In this document: piece after piece, positions 6,211 to 12,374 of the stretch
Position numbering within the stretch: the first letter of the stretch is position 1
Layout of the letters: each line of letters starts with the position of its first letter
Assembly (NCBI GenBank): GCA_012516015.1
Contig: JAAYXG010000491.1
Coordinates: 1-12,374, forward strand
Direction of reading: 5' to 3'
Origin: Lysobacteraceae bacterium
Lineage (GTDB): Bacteria; Pseudomonadota; Gammaproteobacteria; Steroidobacterales; Steroidobacteraceae
DNA: 12,374 bases
Translations under genes and position numbers: made by a program
Notes under the pieces: model-generated
Seen by the model: only the letters and a program-made list of their open reading frames with translations
What the model was told of the DNA's origin: nothing
Database searches by the model: none

Positions 6211-7500
6211 TTGAACACTTCCGCTACACAACAGATTCAACCGCCTCGCGGCATGAATGACGTGCTGCCGAGCGAGATTGGCGCTTGGCACAAGCTCGAG
6301 GGCATTGCGCGCGAATTGTTCGCTGCGTATGCGTATCGCGAGATCCGCGTGCCCGTCGTCGAGCACACGGCGCTTTTCAAACGCTCGATCGGCGAGCTCA
6401 CGGACATCGTGCAAAAGGAGATGTTCACGTTCGAGGATCCGAGTGGCGACTCGTTGACGCTGCGTCCGGAGGCGACTGCCGGCATCGTGCGCGCGATGAT
6501 CACGAACGGCCTCTTGCACAATCAGAAGCAGCGCGTCTGGTGCGCGGGTCCGATGTTTCGCCACGAGAAGCCGCAGCGAGGACGTTTTCGCCAGTTTCAT
6601 CAGCTCGACGTCGAAGCCTTCGGCTACGCCGGACCGGACATCGACGCCGAGCTCATCATGTTGAGCGCGCGACTGTTGCGACAATTTGGCGTCGAGCGGC
6701 TCGAGCTCAATTTGAACTCGCTCGGGACGCCCGAATCGCGCCGCGGCTATCGAGAACAGCTCGTGAAGTATTTCACCGCGCACAAGGCGCGTTTGGATGC
6801 GGACAGCCTGAGGCGATTGGAAGGCAACCCGCTGCGCATTCTCGACAGCAAGAATCCCGAGCTTCAGGACATCATTGCCGGCGCCCCGGTTCTCACCGAG
6901 TATCTCGATGAGCCTTCGCGCCAGCATTTCGAGGGGCTTTGTCGGCACTTGGATGCGGTCGGGATTCGGTACATCGTCAATCCCAGGCTCGTGCGCGGCC
7001 TCGACTATTACACTCACACGGTTTTCGAGTGGGTGACGAACGAACTTGGCTCGCAGGGCGCTGTCTGTTCCGGAGGGCGCTACGACGGTTTGGTCGCGCA
7101 ACTCGGCGGCAAGAGCACGCCGGCCGTGGGTTGGGCGCTCGGGCAAGAACGCCTCGTCGAGCTCCTGAAAGTCCAGCAGGGCGAGTTGCCGGTCGAGTCG
7201 CCCGACGTTTATTTCGTGATCTCCGGCGCGTCGGCCGAAGCGGTCGGGCTGACGCTCGCGGAGAAGCTACGCGACGCCTTACCGGGCGTGGCGATCGAAA
7301 CGCATTGCGGCGGAGGCAGCTTCAAGTCGCAGATGAAACGAGCGGACAATAGCGGCGCCTTGTTCGCGCTCGTGCTCGGCGATTCGGAAGCGGACAAGCG
7401 GGTCGTCGGCCTGAAGTCGTTGCGCGTCGAAGCGCCGCAGATCGAAGTCGCATGGCAAGATGCTGCGGCCGAATTGAAGAAGAGATTGGCGGAGCGCTGA
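6211..7500 (+). CDS. hisS: Histidyl-tRNA synthetase (class IIa)
   Basis: A 429-aa class II synthetase that charges tRNA-His in the cytoplasm. Class II motif 2 is [20 protein letters not shown]. The HisRS-specific peptides are [14 protein letters not shown] (histidine A motif) and [14 protein letters not shown]. Motif 3 is in GWALGQERL, and the C-terminal anticodon-binding domain starts near [11 protein letters not shown]. No ATG precedes the conserved block [12 protein letters not shown]: the first candidate is TTG 6211 ([17 protein letters not shown]), while ATG 6253 would remove the conserved PRG of the N-terminus. TTG is therefore chosen, although only a weak GAGA (6202-6205) precedes it. 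All motifs needed for activity are intact. The usual neighbour ispG is missing upstream, while yfgM, bamB and der follow as in E. coli. Confidence 0.95.
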   Translation: MNTSATQQIQPPRGMNDVLPSEIGAWHKLEGIARELFAAYAYREIRVPVVEHTALFKRSIGELTDIVQKEMFTFEDPSGDSLTLRPEATAGIVRAMITNGLLHNQKQRVWCAGPMFRHEKPQRGRFRQFHQLDVEAFGYAGPDIDAELIMLSARLLRQFGVERLELNLNSLGTPESRRGYREQLVKYFTAHKARLDADSLRRLEGNPLRILDSKNPELQDIIAGAPVLTEYLDEPSRQHFEGLCRHLDAVGIRYIVNPRLVRGLDYYTHTVFEWVTNELGSQGAVCSGGRYDGLVAQLGGKSTPAVGWALGQERLVELLKVQQGELPVESPDVYFVISGASAEAVGLTLAEKLRDALPGVAIETHCGGGSFKSQMKRADNSGALFALVLGDSEADKRVVGLKSLRVEAPQIEVAWQDAAAELKKRLAER

Positions 7501-7554
7501 TCGCGTTTGCGCCGTACCACACATTTCACTCATCTCAGCTACATCACTTCTCCT

Positions 7555-8274
7555 ATGGTTGACGATTATCTTTCCGATCGCGAGCAGGAAGAGGCGCTCA
7601 AGAACTGGTGGCGCGAAAATTGGAGCTGGATCCTGGGCGGCATCGTGCTCGGTCTCGCGCTGCTCGGCGGGTGGCGGTACTGGCAGAGCTACACGACGCA
7701 ACGGGCAGAGGAAGCCGCGGCGGTTTTCGCAGAGTATCAGGCTGCCGGGAGCAACACCGAGGCGGCGCAAGCCGCGTTCGAGCGGCTCGTGAGCGAGCAC
7801 AAGCGATCGCCCTACACCCTCCAGGCGCGGCTCTTGGAGGCCAAGTCGAGCGTCGAAGCGGAGGAATTCGACGAGGCGGCAGAGCAGCTTCGCGCCGTGG
7901 TGCGCGACTCGAAGGACGACGAGCTCGCGCACGTTGCGCGACTGCGTCTCGCGCGCGTGCTCATCCAACAAGGCAAGCACGAAGAAGCGGTCGACCTGCT
8001 CAAGCCCGAGAAGGCCGGCGCATTCGCAGCGCGGGTGCGCGAAGTGCGCGGCGATGCGTTGTACGCGAAAGGCGAGCTCGAGGGTGCCCGCGCGGAGTAT
8101 GCGGCGGCACTCGCGGCGAATGCGGATACGACGACGGATCGCACGCTGCTCGAGATGAAGCTCCAACAGACGAGCGATGCGGCGTCCGACGAAGGGCAAG
8201 CGCCCGTCGATGCTGCGCCGATCGACGACGCGCAAACCTCCGAGGCTGCGTCCGCGGCGGAAGGTCAACCATGA
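7555..8274 (+). CDS. yfgM: YfgM-like TPR membrane protein (Sec translocon ancillary subunit)
   Basis: A 239-aa protein. ATG 7555 is chosen (MVDDYLSDREQEEALKNWW) because it puts the family's acidic N-terminus first; the TTG 16 codons upstream adds unrelated residues. There is one transmembrane helix at residues 24-43 (SWILGGIVLGLALLGGWRYW, as E. coli GWRYW), with the N-terminus cytoplasmic. A periplasmic TPR-like domain covers about residues 50-205, with LRLARVLIQQGKHEEAVDLL and VRGDALYAKGELEGARAEY closely resembling E. coli LRLARVQVQ and LRGEALLSKG. The C-terminal 35 residues are Ala/Asp/Glu-rich, extending the protein past the 206-aa E. coli form. YfgM associates with SecYEG and PpiD and takes part in chaperone transfer of secreted proteins. 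Position between hisS and bamB is conserved. Its stop overlaps the bamB start by 4 nt. Confidence 0.92.
   Translation: MVDDYLSDREQEEALKNWWRENWSWILGGIVLGLALLGGWRYWQSYTTQRAEEAAAVFAEYQAAGSNTEAAQAAFERLVSEHKRSPYTLQARLLEAKSSVEAEEFDEAAEQLRAVVRDSKDDELAHVARLRLARVLIQQGKHEEAVDLLKPEKAGAFAARVREVRGDALYAKGELEGARAEYAAALAANADTTTDRTLLEMKLQQTSDAASDEGQAPVDAAPIDDAQTSEAASAAEGQP
8259..8264 (+). promoter_or_regulatory. Shine-Dalgarno of bamB
   Basis: GGAAGG lies 6 nt before ATG 8271 and 9 nt before ATG 8274, within the end of yfgM. It supports a start at one of these adjacent in-frame methionines and does not decide between them. Confidence 0.55.
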
Positions 8275-9494
8275 TGAAGATGGCGTGCACGAAGGCGGCC
8301 CGGCGTGCTGCCCGTGCGGTGATCGCGTCGGCGTGTATCGCTGCGCTCGCGGTGACTGCGGGATGTGGCGACAAAGACGTCGAACAGCCGGCCGAGCTCG
8401 TCGACATACAAGCGACTCGTAAGGTCGACCGCCTCTGGAGCGTCGCTCTCGGCGGTAAAGCGAAACATCTGCGACTCGCGTTGCAGCCTGTCGCCGTCGA
8501 CGACGTGCTCTACACGGCTTCGCACAACGGCGACGTCCTCGCGCTCTCGACCAAGAACGGACGGCGTTTGTGGCTCACCAAGACGAAGCTGCCGCTTTCG
8601 GCCGGTCCTGATGTCGCTCGCGGTCTCGTCGTCGTCGGCTCGAGCGATGGCGACGTTGTCGCGCTTTCGGCCGAGAACGGCACCGAGTCGTGGCGTCGTT
8701 CCATCGCAAGCGAGATTCTCGCCCGGCCGCTCATCGTCGGAGACATCGTCGTCATACGCACGGTGAACGGTCGCTTGGAAGCGCTATCGGCGATCGACGG
8801 CGCGACGCGCTGGTCGCTCGACGAGTCCGTGCCGCGGCTCACGCTGCGCGGAACTGCGCCGCCGGTGCTCGCGGGCGATCGGATCATCGCCGGTTTCGAT
8901 AATGGGCGCGTGCTCGCCGTCGAGCCTCGTACCGGCGAAGTGCTGTGGGATACGGTCGTGAACGCACCGAGCGGTCGCACCGAGCTCGAGCGGCTCGCGG
9001 ACATCGACGCCCCGGCGCGCGTGTCGGGCAACGACGTATTCGTCGTCGGCTTTCAAGGCAGGATGGCGATGCTGGCTCTCGACTCCGGACAAATCTGGTG
9101 GGCGCGCGACGCATCGAGCTACCGCGGCTTCGCGATGGACGAGCGCAACCTGTACCTCTCGAGCGCGGACGGCACCGTCATCGCGATGCGCCGCTCCGAC
9201 GGCGCCGTGCAATGGGAGCAAGATGCGCTCAAGCGGCGCAGTCTGACGACGCCCGCGATCGACGGCGATGCGATCGTGGTGGCGGACCTGGAGGGATACG
9301 TGCATTGGCTCGACAAGTCGACGGGCGAGTTCGTCGCGCGTCACAAGACCGACGGCGATCGAGTTACGAACGCACCGGTCAGCACGGATGCGGGCGTGTT
9401 CGTGCAAACCGATGCCGGTAGGCTCGTCGCGTTCAAGAGCCGACCTGCGCCGCCTGCCGTCGCTGAAGCAAGCGAGGCCGATAGGGTGCGATAG
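8271..9494 (+). CDS. bamB: BamB, outer-membrane assembly lipoprotein (beta-propeller)
   Basis: A 407-aa lipoprotein of the BAM complex that inserts beta-barrel proteins into the outer membrane. The start is ATG 8271 or the next codon, ATG 8274, both well placed behind GGAAGG. The N-terminal signal sequence contains basic residues and the hydrophobic stretch [16 protein letters not shown], with Cys32 as the lipidation site, followed by GDKD. The mature part shows repeated PQQ/beta-propeller blades: [81 protein letters not shown] and [15 protein letters not shown], the G-x-(V/L)-x-A-(L/V)-x-x-x-x-G-x-x-x-W pattern of BamB. The [12 protein letters not shown] region, which is characteristic of BamB, is also present. 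It lies in the conserved order yfgM-bamB-der and is slightly longer than the 392-aa E. coli protein because of an extended N- and C-terminus. Confidence 0.96.
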   Translation: MMKMACTKAARRAARAVIASACIAALAVTAGCGDKDVEQPAELVDIQATRKVDRLWSVALGGKAKHLRLALQPVAVDDVLYTASHNGDVLALSTKNGRRLWLTKTKLPLSAGPDVARGLVVVGSSDGDVVALSAENGTESWRRSIASEILARPLIVGDIVVIRTVNGRLEALSAIDGATRWSLDESVPRLTLRGTAPPVLAGDRIIAGFDNGRVLAVEPRTGEVLWDTVVNAPSGRTELERLADIDAPARVSGNDVFVVGFQGRMAMLALDSGQIWWARDASSYRGFAMDERNLYLSSADGTVIAMRRSDGAVQWEQDALKRRSLTTPAIDGDAIVVADLEGYVHWLDKSTGEFVARHKTDGDRVTNAPVSTDAGVFVQTDAGRLVAFKSRPAPPAVAEASEADRVR

Positions 9495-9534
9495 CTGCGA
9501 GGGCCACTACCTCGCAAGCTTCGCTCCGTTCGCC

Positions 9535-10929
9535 ATGTTGCCCGTCATTGCACTCGTCGGCCGGCCGAACGTCGGGAAGTCGACATTGTTCAACGTCTTG
9601 ACCGGCACGCGCGATGCGCTCGTCGCGGACATGCCGGGGCTGACGCGCGACCGGAAGTACGGCTTCGGCAAGATCGGTCCGGTGCCCTATCTCGTCGTGG
9701 ATACGGGCGGTCTCGTTGCGGGCGCGGAAGGCATAGAAGCGCTCATGGCGCGCCAGACGCTGCGCGCGATCGAAGAAGCCGATCGCGTGCTCTTTCTAGT
9801 CGACGTGCGCGAAGGATTGACGCCCTCCGATTCCCACGTCGCGCAAACGCTGCGCAAGCTCGGTAAGCAAGTCATTCTCGTCGCGAACAAGGCAGAAGGT
9901 CTCGACGCCGCAACGGCAGGCGCGGAGTTCTATCAACTCGGACTCGGCGAGCCGCAGGCGATTTCGTCCGCTCACGGAGACGGCGTTCGCGCGCTGATGG
10001 AACGCGTGCTCGAAGGATTCGAGGCGCCGCCCGTCGATGAGGCCGCTCCCGCGGACGACATTCGCGTCGCGGTGATCGGACGGCCCAACGTCGGCAAGTC
10101 CACGCTGATCAATCGTCTGCTCGGCGAAGATCGCGTAATCGCCTCCGATGTACCGGGTACGACACGCGATGCCGTATTCGTGCCGTTCGAGCGCGAGGGA
10201 CGCAAGTACACGTTGATCGATACCGCAGGTGTGCGACGACGCGCGCGCGTCGAAGAGGCAATCGAGAAGTTCAGCGTCATCAAGGCGCTGCAAGCGGTCG
10301 ATTCGGCGCACGTCGTGATCGGCGTGATCGACGCGCACGATACGGTCGCGGAGCAGGATGCGAGCCTGTTCGGGATGGTCGCGGAGCGCGGCCGCGCGCT
10401 CATCATCGCAGTCAACAAGTGGGACAACATTCCCGCGGATAAGCGGGACGAAATCCGCACCGGACTCGACTTGCGACTGCCGTTCCTCGAGTTCGCGCCG
10501 ATCCATTTCATTTCCGCTCTGCACGGCACGGGTGTCGGGGAGCTCATTCGCGCGGTCGGCCACGCGTACGACGCCGCGATGCGCGAGATGCCGACGCCGG
10601 AGCTGACGCGGGTGCTCGAAACCGCGATTCAACAGCATCAGCCGCCGCTCGTGCGCGGCCGGCGCATCAAGCTGCGCTACGCCCATCAGGGCGGGCGTAA
10701 TCCGCCGATCATCGTCGTTCACGGCAATCAGGTCGAGCACGTGCCCGATGGTTATCGACGCTATTTGGCGAACGTATTCCGCAAGAACTTTCGCCTGGAA
10801 GGCACGCCCGTCCGGGTGGAGTTCCGCTCGGACGAGAATCCTTTCAAAGGCAAGCGCAATCCCCTCACGCCGCGGCAGCGACGGCGTCGCCAGAGGTTGA
10901 TGCGGCGAGTGAAGAAGGCAAGGGGATAA
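9535..10929 (+). CDS. der: Der (EngA), double-GTPase ribosome assembly factor
   Basis: A 464-aa protein with two tandem GTPase domains and a KH-like C-terminal domain, needed for 50S subunit maturation. The start at ATG 9535 gives [20 protein letters not shown], the family N-terminus; longer reading back to 9268 lies in bamB. Domain 1 has the P-loop GRPNVGKS (residues 9-16), [13 protein letters not shown] and NKAE. Domain 2 has GRPNVGKS (182-189), [21 protein letters not shown] and NKWD (294-297). The KH-like domain contains [18 protein letters not shown] and [19 protein letters not shown], and the tail is Arg/Lys-rich ([17 protein letters not shown]). E. coli Der is 490 aa; the difference is mainly in the linker between the G domains and the tail. 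No clear Shine-Dalgarno precedes it. The stop codon lies within the left arm of the inverted repeat that follows. Confidence 0.97.
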   Translation: MLPVIALVGRPNVGKSTLFNVLTGTRDALVADMPGLTRDRKYGFGKIGPVPYLVVDTGGLVAGAEGIEALMARQTLRAIEEADRVLFLVDVREGLTPSDSHVAQTLRKLGKQVILVANKAEGLDAATAGAEFYQLGLGEPQAISSAHGDGVRALMERVLEGFEAPPVDEAAPADDIRVAVIGRPNVGKSTLINRLLGEDRVIASDVPGTTRDAVFVPFEREGRKYTLIDTAGVRRRARVEEAIEKFSVIKALQAVDSAHVVIGVIDAHDTVAEQDASLFGMVAERGRALIIAVNKWDNIPADKRDEIRTGLDLRLPFLEFAPIHFISALHGTGVGELIRAVGHAYDAAMREMPTPELTRVLETAIQQHQPPLVRGRRIKLRYAHQGGRNPPIIVVHGNQVEHVPDGYRRYLANVFRKNFRLEGTPVRVEFRSDENPFKGKRNPLTPRQRRRRQRLMRRVKKARG

Positions 10930-11080
10930 TGACCAGGGGGTAGGGGACAGTCAGAATGTTAGAAGACCGTGCGATAGAATGACCTGTTCTAAGGACGAAA
11001 CCTCATGTTCTCTCGCGATGGTGGCAGAAACTCTACAATCCTAGTTTTGACTATCCACTACCCCTGATCATTACCCCCTT
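10920..11080. repeat. Intergenic inverted-repeat element between der and metX
   Basis: The left arm (10920-10956) and right arm (11045-11080) are near-complementary over more than 30 nt, with a few mismatches and one gap. The left arm reads AAGGGGATAATGACCAGGGG followed by GTAGGGGACAGTCAG. The reverse complement of the right arm reads AAGGGGGTAATGATCAGGGG followed by TAGTGGATAGTCAA. The left arm includes the der stop codon, and the right arm ends 5 nt before the metX ATG. The interior, just under 90 nt, shares blocks with the element after metX. Confidence 0.7.
11006..11039 (+). promoter_or_regulatory. Candidate promoter of metX within the repeat element
   Basis: TACAAT (11034-11039) is a good -10 box, 47 nt before the metX ATG. 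The -35 region holds TGTTCTCTCGC (11006-11016), which is not a consensus -35 sequence. Its promoter status rests mainly on the same TGTTC-28 nt-TACAATCC arrangement recurring at 12284-12317. Confidence 0.42.
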
Positions 11081-11085
11081 CCGCC

Positions 11086-12183
11086 ATGTCTGCCGCCCGC
11101 AAAATCCTGAAGCTCGATCGCCCGTTCGAGATGCGGCGGGGTGGGGCGTTGCACGACGTCGAGATCGCCTATGAGACGTGGGGCGATCTCGGATTCTGCT
11201 ACGACAACGCGATCCTGATATTCACCGGGCTGTCTCCTTCCGCGCATGCGGCGTCGTCCACCGAAGATCCGTCTCCGGGATGGTGGGAGGACATGATCGG
11301 ACCGGGCCGGCCGATCGATACGCGCCGCTACTTCGTGATCTGCGTGAATTCGCTGGGCAGCCCGTTCGGCTCGACCTCGCCGGCCTCGATCAATCCCGCG
11401 ACCGGCAGCCCGTATCGGCTGACGTTCCCCGTGCTCACGGTCGAAGACATCGCGCGCGCGGGCTACGAGGTCACGCGGTCGCTCGGCGTGAAGCAGCTTG
11501 CCGCGGTCGTCGGGCCTTCTCTCGGCGGCATGACGGTGCTTGCGTATTGCGCGCTGTTCCCGAACGCGGCGCGCTCGTTGATCTCGATCTCCGCGGCCGC
11601 GCGCTCGGCGCCGTTCTCGATTGCGCTGCGATCGTTGCAGCGAGAGATCATTCGACGCGATCCGCTCTGGCGCGAGGGCAACTACGACGCGGACTCGATT
11701 CCCGTGACCGGTATGCGTCTCGCCCGCAAGCTCGGCATGATCACGTACCGTTCGGCGAAGGAATGGGCGATTCGCTTCGGTCGCGAGCGCGCGGATGCGG
11801 AGCGCAGGCCGGGCGATCCGTTCGGCATCGATTTCGAGGTCGAATCGTATCTCGAGCACCACGCGTCGAAGTTCACCGGGCAGTTCGATCCGAACTGCTA
11901 TCTCTATATCTCGCGTGCGATGGACTTGTTCGATCTCGCGGACCACGGCGGCACGGTCGCCGAAGCGCTGCGTCGATTCACCGTCGAGCGTGCGCTCATC
12001 ATCGGCGTGGAAACCGATCTGCTGTTTCCGATCGAGCAGCAACAGGAGCTTGCCGAAGGGCTGAGCGCCGGTGGACGCGATGTCACGTTCGAGCAACTCC
12101 CGTCATTGCAGGGTCACGATTCGTTCCTGGTCGACATGGATCGTTTCCGGCCGGTGGTCGCCGATTTCCTGAACTCGCACTAG
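11086..12183 (+). CDS. metX: MetX-family alpha/beta-hydrolase acyltransferase, probably L-serine or L-homoserine O-succinyltransferase
   Basis: A 365-aa MetX-family enzyme. It activates the hydroxyl of homoserine or serine by acylation, for sulfur amino acid synthesis in the cytoplasm. The catalytic triad is visible: nucleophile Ser145 in GPSLGGM, Asp311 in GVETDLLFP and His344 in QGHDSFLVD. Family motifs are GGALHDVEIAYETWG, AILIFTGLSPSAHA, GWWEDMIGPGRPIDT, PFSIALRSLQREIIRRDP and FDPNCYLYISRAMDLFDL. Acyl donor and acceptor cannot be read with certainty. The signature CVNSLGSPFGSTSPASINP and the following SPYRLTFP resemble, from memory, the xanthomonad serine O-succinyltransferases (SST/CysXL) more than typical homoserine acetyltransferases (NNLGGC type). 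The start at ATG 11086 fits the family N-terminus but has no Shine-Dalgarno; it follows directly after the C-rich right arm of the repeat. It appears to be a separate transcription unit from der. Confidence 0.9.
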   Translation: MSAARKILKLDRPFEMRRGGALHDVEIAYETWGDLGFCYDNAILIFTGLSPSAHAASSTEDPSPGWWEDMIGPGRPIDTRRYFVICVNSLGSPFGSTSPASINPATGSPYRLTFPVLTVEDIARAGYEVTRSLGVKQLAAVVGPSLGGMTVLAYCALFPNAARSLISISAAARSAPFSIALRSLQREIIRRDPLWREGNYDADSIPVTGMRLARKLGMITYRSAKEWAIRFGRERADAERRPGDPFGIDFEVESYLEHHASKFTGQFDPNCYLYISRAMDLFDLADHGGTVAEALRRFTVERALIIGVETDLLFPIEQQQELAEGLSAGGRDVTFEQLPSLQGHDSFLVDMDRFRPVVADFLNSH

Positions 12184-12283
12184 CCGCGCCATCGGCGCTT
12201 CGCGTGGGCGCTGGGCTCTGGGCGCTGGCCAGAATGGCTTGGATTCACCTCGAGCTTCTGCGGTATCTCGTCACCGACCTCGC

Positions 12284-12317
12284 TGTTCACTCGCATCGTT
12301 GGTTCACCGACTACAAT
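12284..12317 (+). promoter_or_regulatory. Candidate promoter for the gene beyond the window edge
   Basis: TGTTCACTCGC (12284-12294) and TACAAT (12312-12317), followed by CC, repeat the arrangement upstream of metX with identical spacing. The -10 box is good and the -35 region is not consensus. Any target gene lies outside the window. Confidence 0.35.
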
Positions 12318-12322
12318 CCCTG

Positions 12323-12374
12323 CCAGAGCCCAGAGCCCAGAGCCCAGAGCCCAGAGCCCAGAGCCCAGAGCCCA
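12323..12374. repeat. Perfect 7-bp tandem repeat (CCAGAGC)n, cut by the window edge
   Basis: Seven perfect copies of CCAGAGC in tandem (12323-12371) plus three bases of an eighth reach the end of the window. The full copy number is unknown. Such an array could vary in length by slippage. Confidence 0.95.

Larger units (their letters stand above)
12205..12374. repeat. Intergenic inverted-repeat element downstream of metX, arms built of 7-bp tandem repeats
   Basis: The left arm (12205-12228) contains heptads TGGGCGC, TGGGCTC, TGGGCGC and a partial TGG. The right arm is the tandem CCAGAGC array, whose complement is the same TGGGCTC heptad. The two arms enclose just over 90 nt of interior. The element starts 21 nt after the metX stop and continues beyond the window. 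The interior shows no gene. Confidence 0.7.

Noticed and set aside
5743..7146. Long minus-strand open frame (467 codons) across rodZ and hisS
   Set aside because: It lies opposite two well-recognised genes, has no recognisable motifs and is Arg/Leu/Val/His-rich like other antisense frames in GC-rich DNA.
7608..8270. Upstream extension of the bamB frame through yfgM
   Set aside because: The translated extension is Arg/Ala-rich with no homology; the lipoprotein signal and Shine-Dalgarno sequence fix the start at 8271/8274.
412..9494. Many 4-nt start/stop overlaps (trmJ/iscS, iscS/IscU-like, rlmN/pilW, pilW/rodZ, yfgM/bamB) as a special signal
   Set aside because: Such overlaps are common in bacterial operons and indicate ordinary translational coupling; they were used only to set starts.
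11071..12096. Minus-strand open frame (341 codons) opposite metX
   Set aside because: Composition is typical of an antisense shadow (Arg-rich, low complexity), and metX is clearly the coding strand.
12323..12374. CRISPR array
   Set aside because: The units are 7 bp and adjacent, with no spacers between them, so this is a simple tandem repeat.

Overview
The window looks like chromosomal housekeeping DNA from a GC-rich gammaproteobacterium, most plausibly in or near the Xanthomonadales/Steroidobacterales. The evidence is the gene order, which runs trmJ, isc genes, ndk, rlmN, pilW, rodZ, hisS, yfgM, bamB, der as in many Gammaproteobacteria, plus a MetX-family acyltransferase whose motifs look like the serine/homoserine O-succinyltransferases of xanthomonads. 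The lineage is inferred from family memory, not from a search. All thirteen genes are on the + strand.

Layout. (1) 2-2399: the end of trmJ, then a reduced isc locus of iscS, an IscU-like gene and iscA. trmJ/iscS and iscS/iscU-like overlap by 4 nt. iscR, hscB, hscA, fdx and iscX are absent, and the IscU-like protein has lost two of the three canonical cluster-binding cysteines. (2) 2400-2780: a gene-free spacer with an inverted repeat, a weak terminator candidate, a candidate sigma70 promoter and a structured leader before ndk. (3) 2781-6174: ndk, then rlmN-pilW-rodZ, whose two junctions are 4-nt overlaps. rlmN carries an in-frame insertion of about 31 codons that contains a perfect hairpin and a tandem heptamer. 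(4) 6211-10929: hisS (TTG start; ispG, often found next to it, is missing), yfgM, bamB and der. (5) 10930-12374: metX between two intergenic elements. Both elements have inverted G-rich/C-rich arms and share an interior block with identical internal spacing that ends in a TACAATCC -10-like box. The second element runs off the window edge in a 7-bp tandem array.

How the genes fit together. trmJ, rlmN and hisS serve tRNA/rRNA modification and charging. IscS mobilises sulfur and IscA is an A-type Fe-S carrier, which is relevant because RlmN needs a [4Fe-4S] cluster. PilW, RodZ, YfgM and BamB act at the envelope (type IV pilus secretin, cell shape, translocon chaperoning, outer-membrane protein assembly). 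Der is a ribosome-assembly GTPase and MetX acts in sulfur amino acid synthesis.

The parts most worth attention are the degenerate IscU-like protein in its stripped-down locus, the paired intergenic elements around metX, and the hairpin-bearing insertion in rlmN. I found no CRISPR array, no transposase, no phage genes and no RNA gene that I can support.
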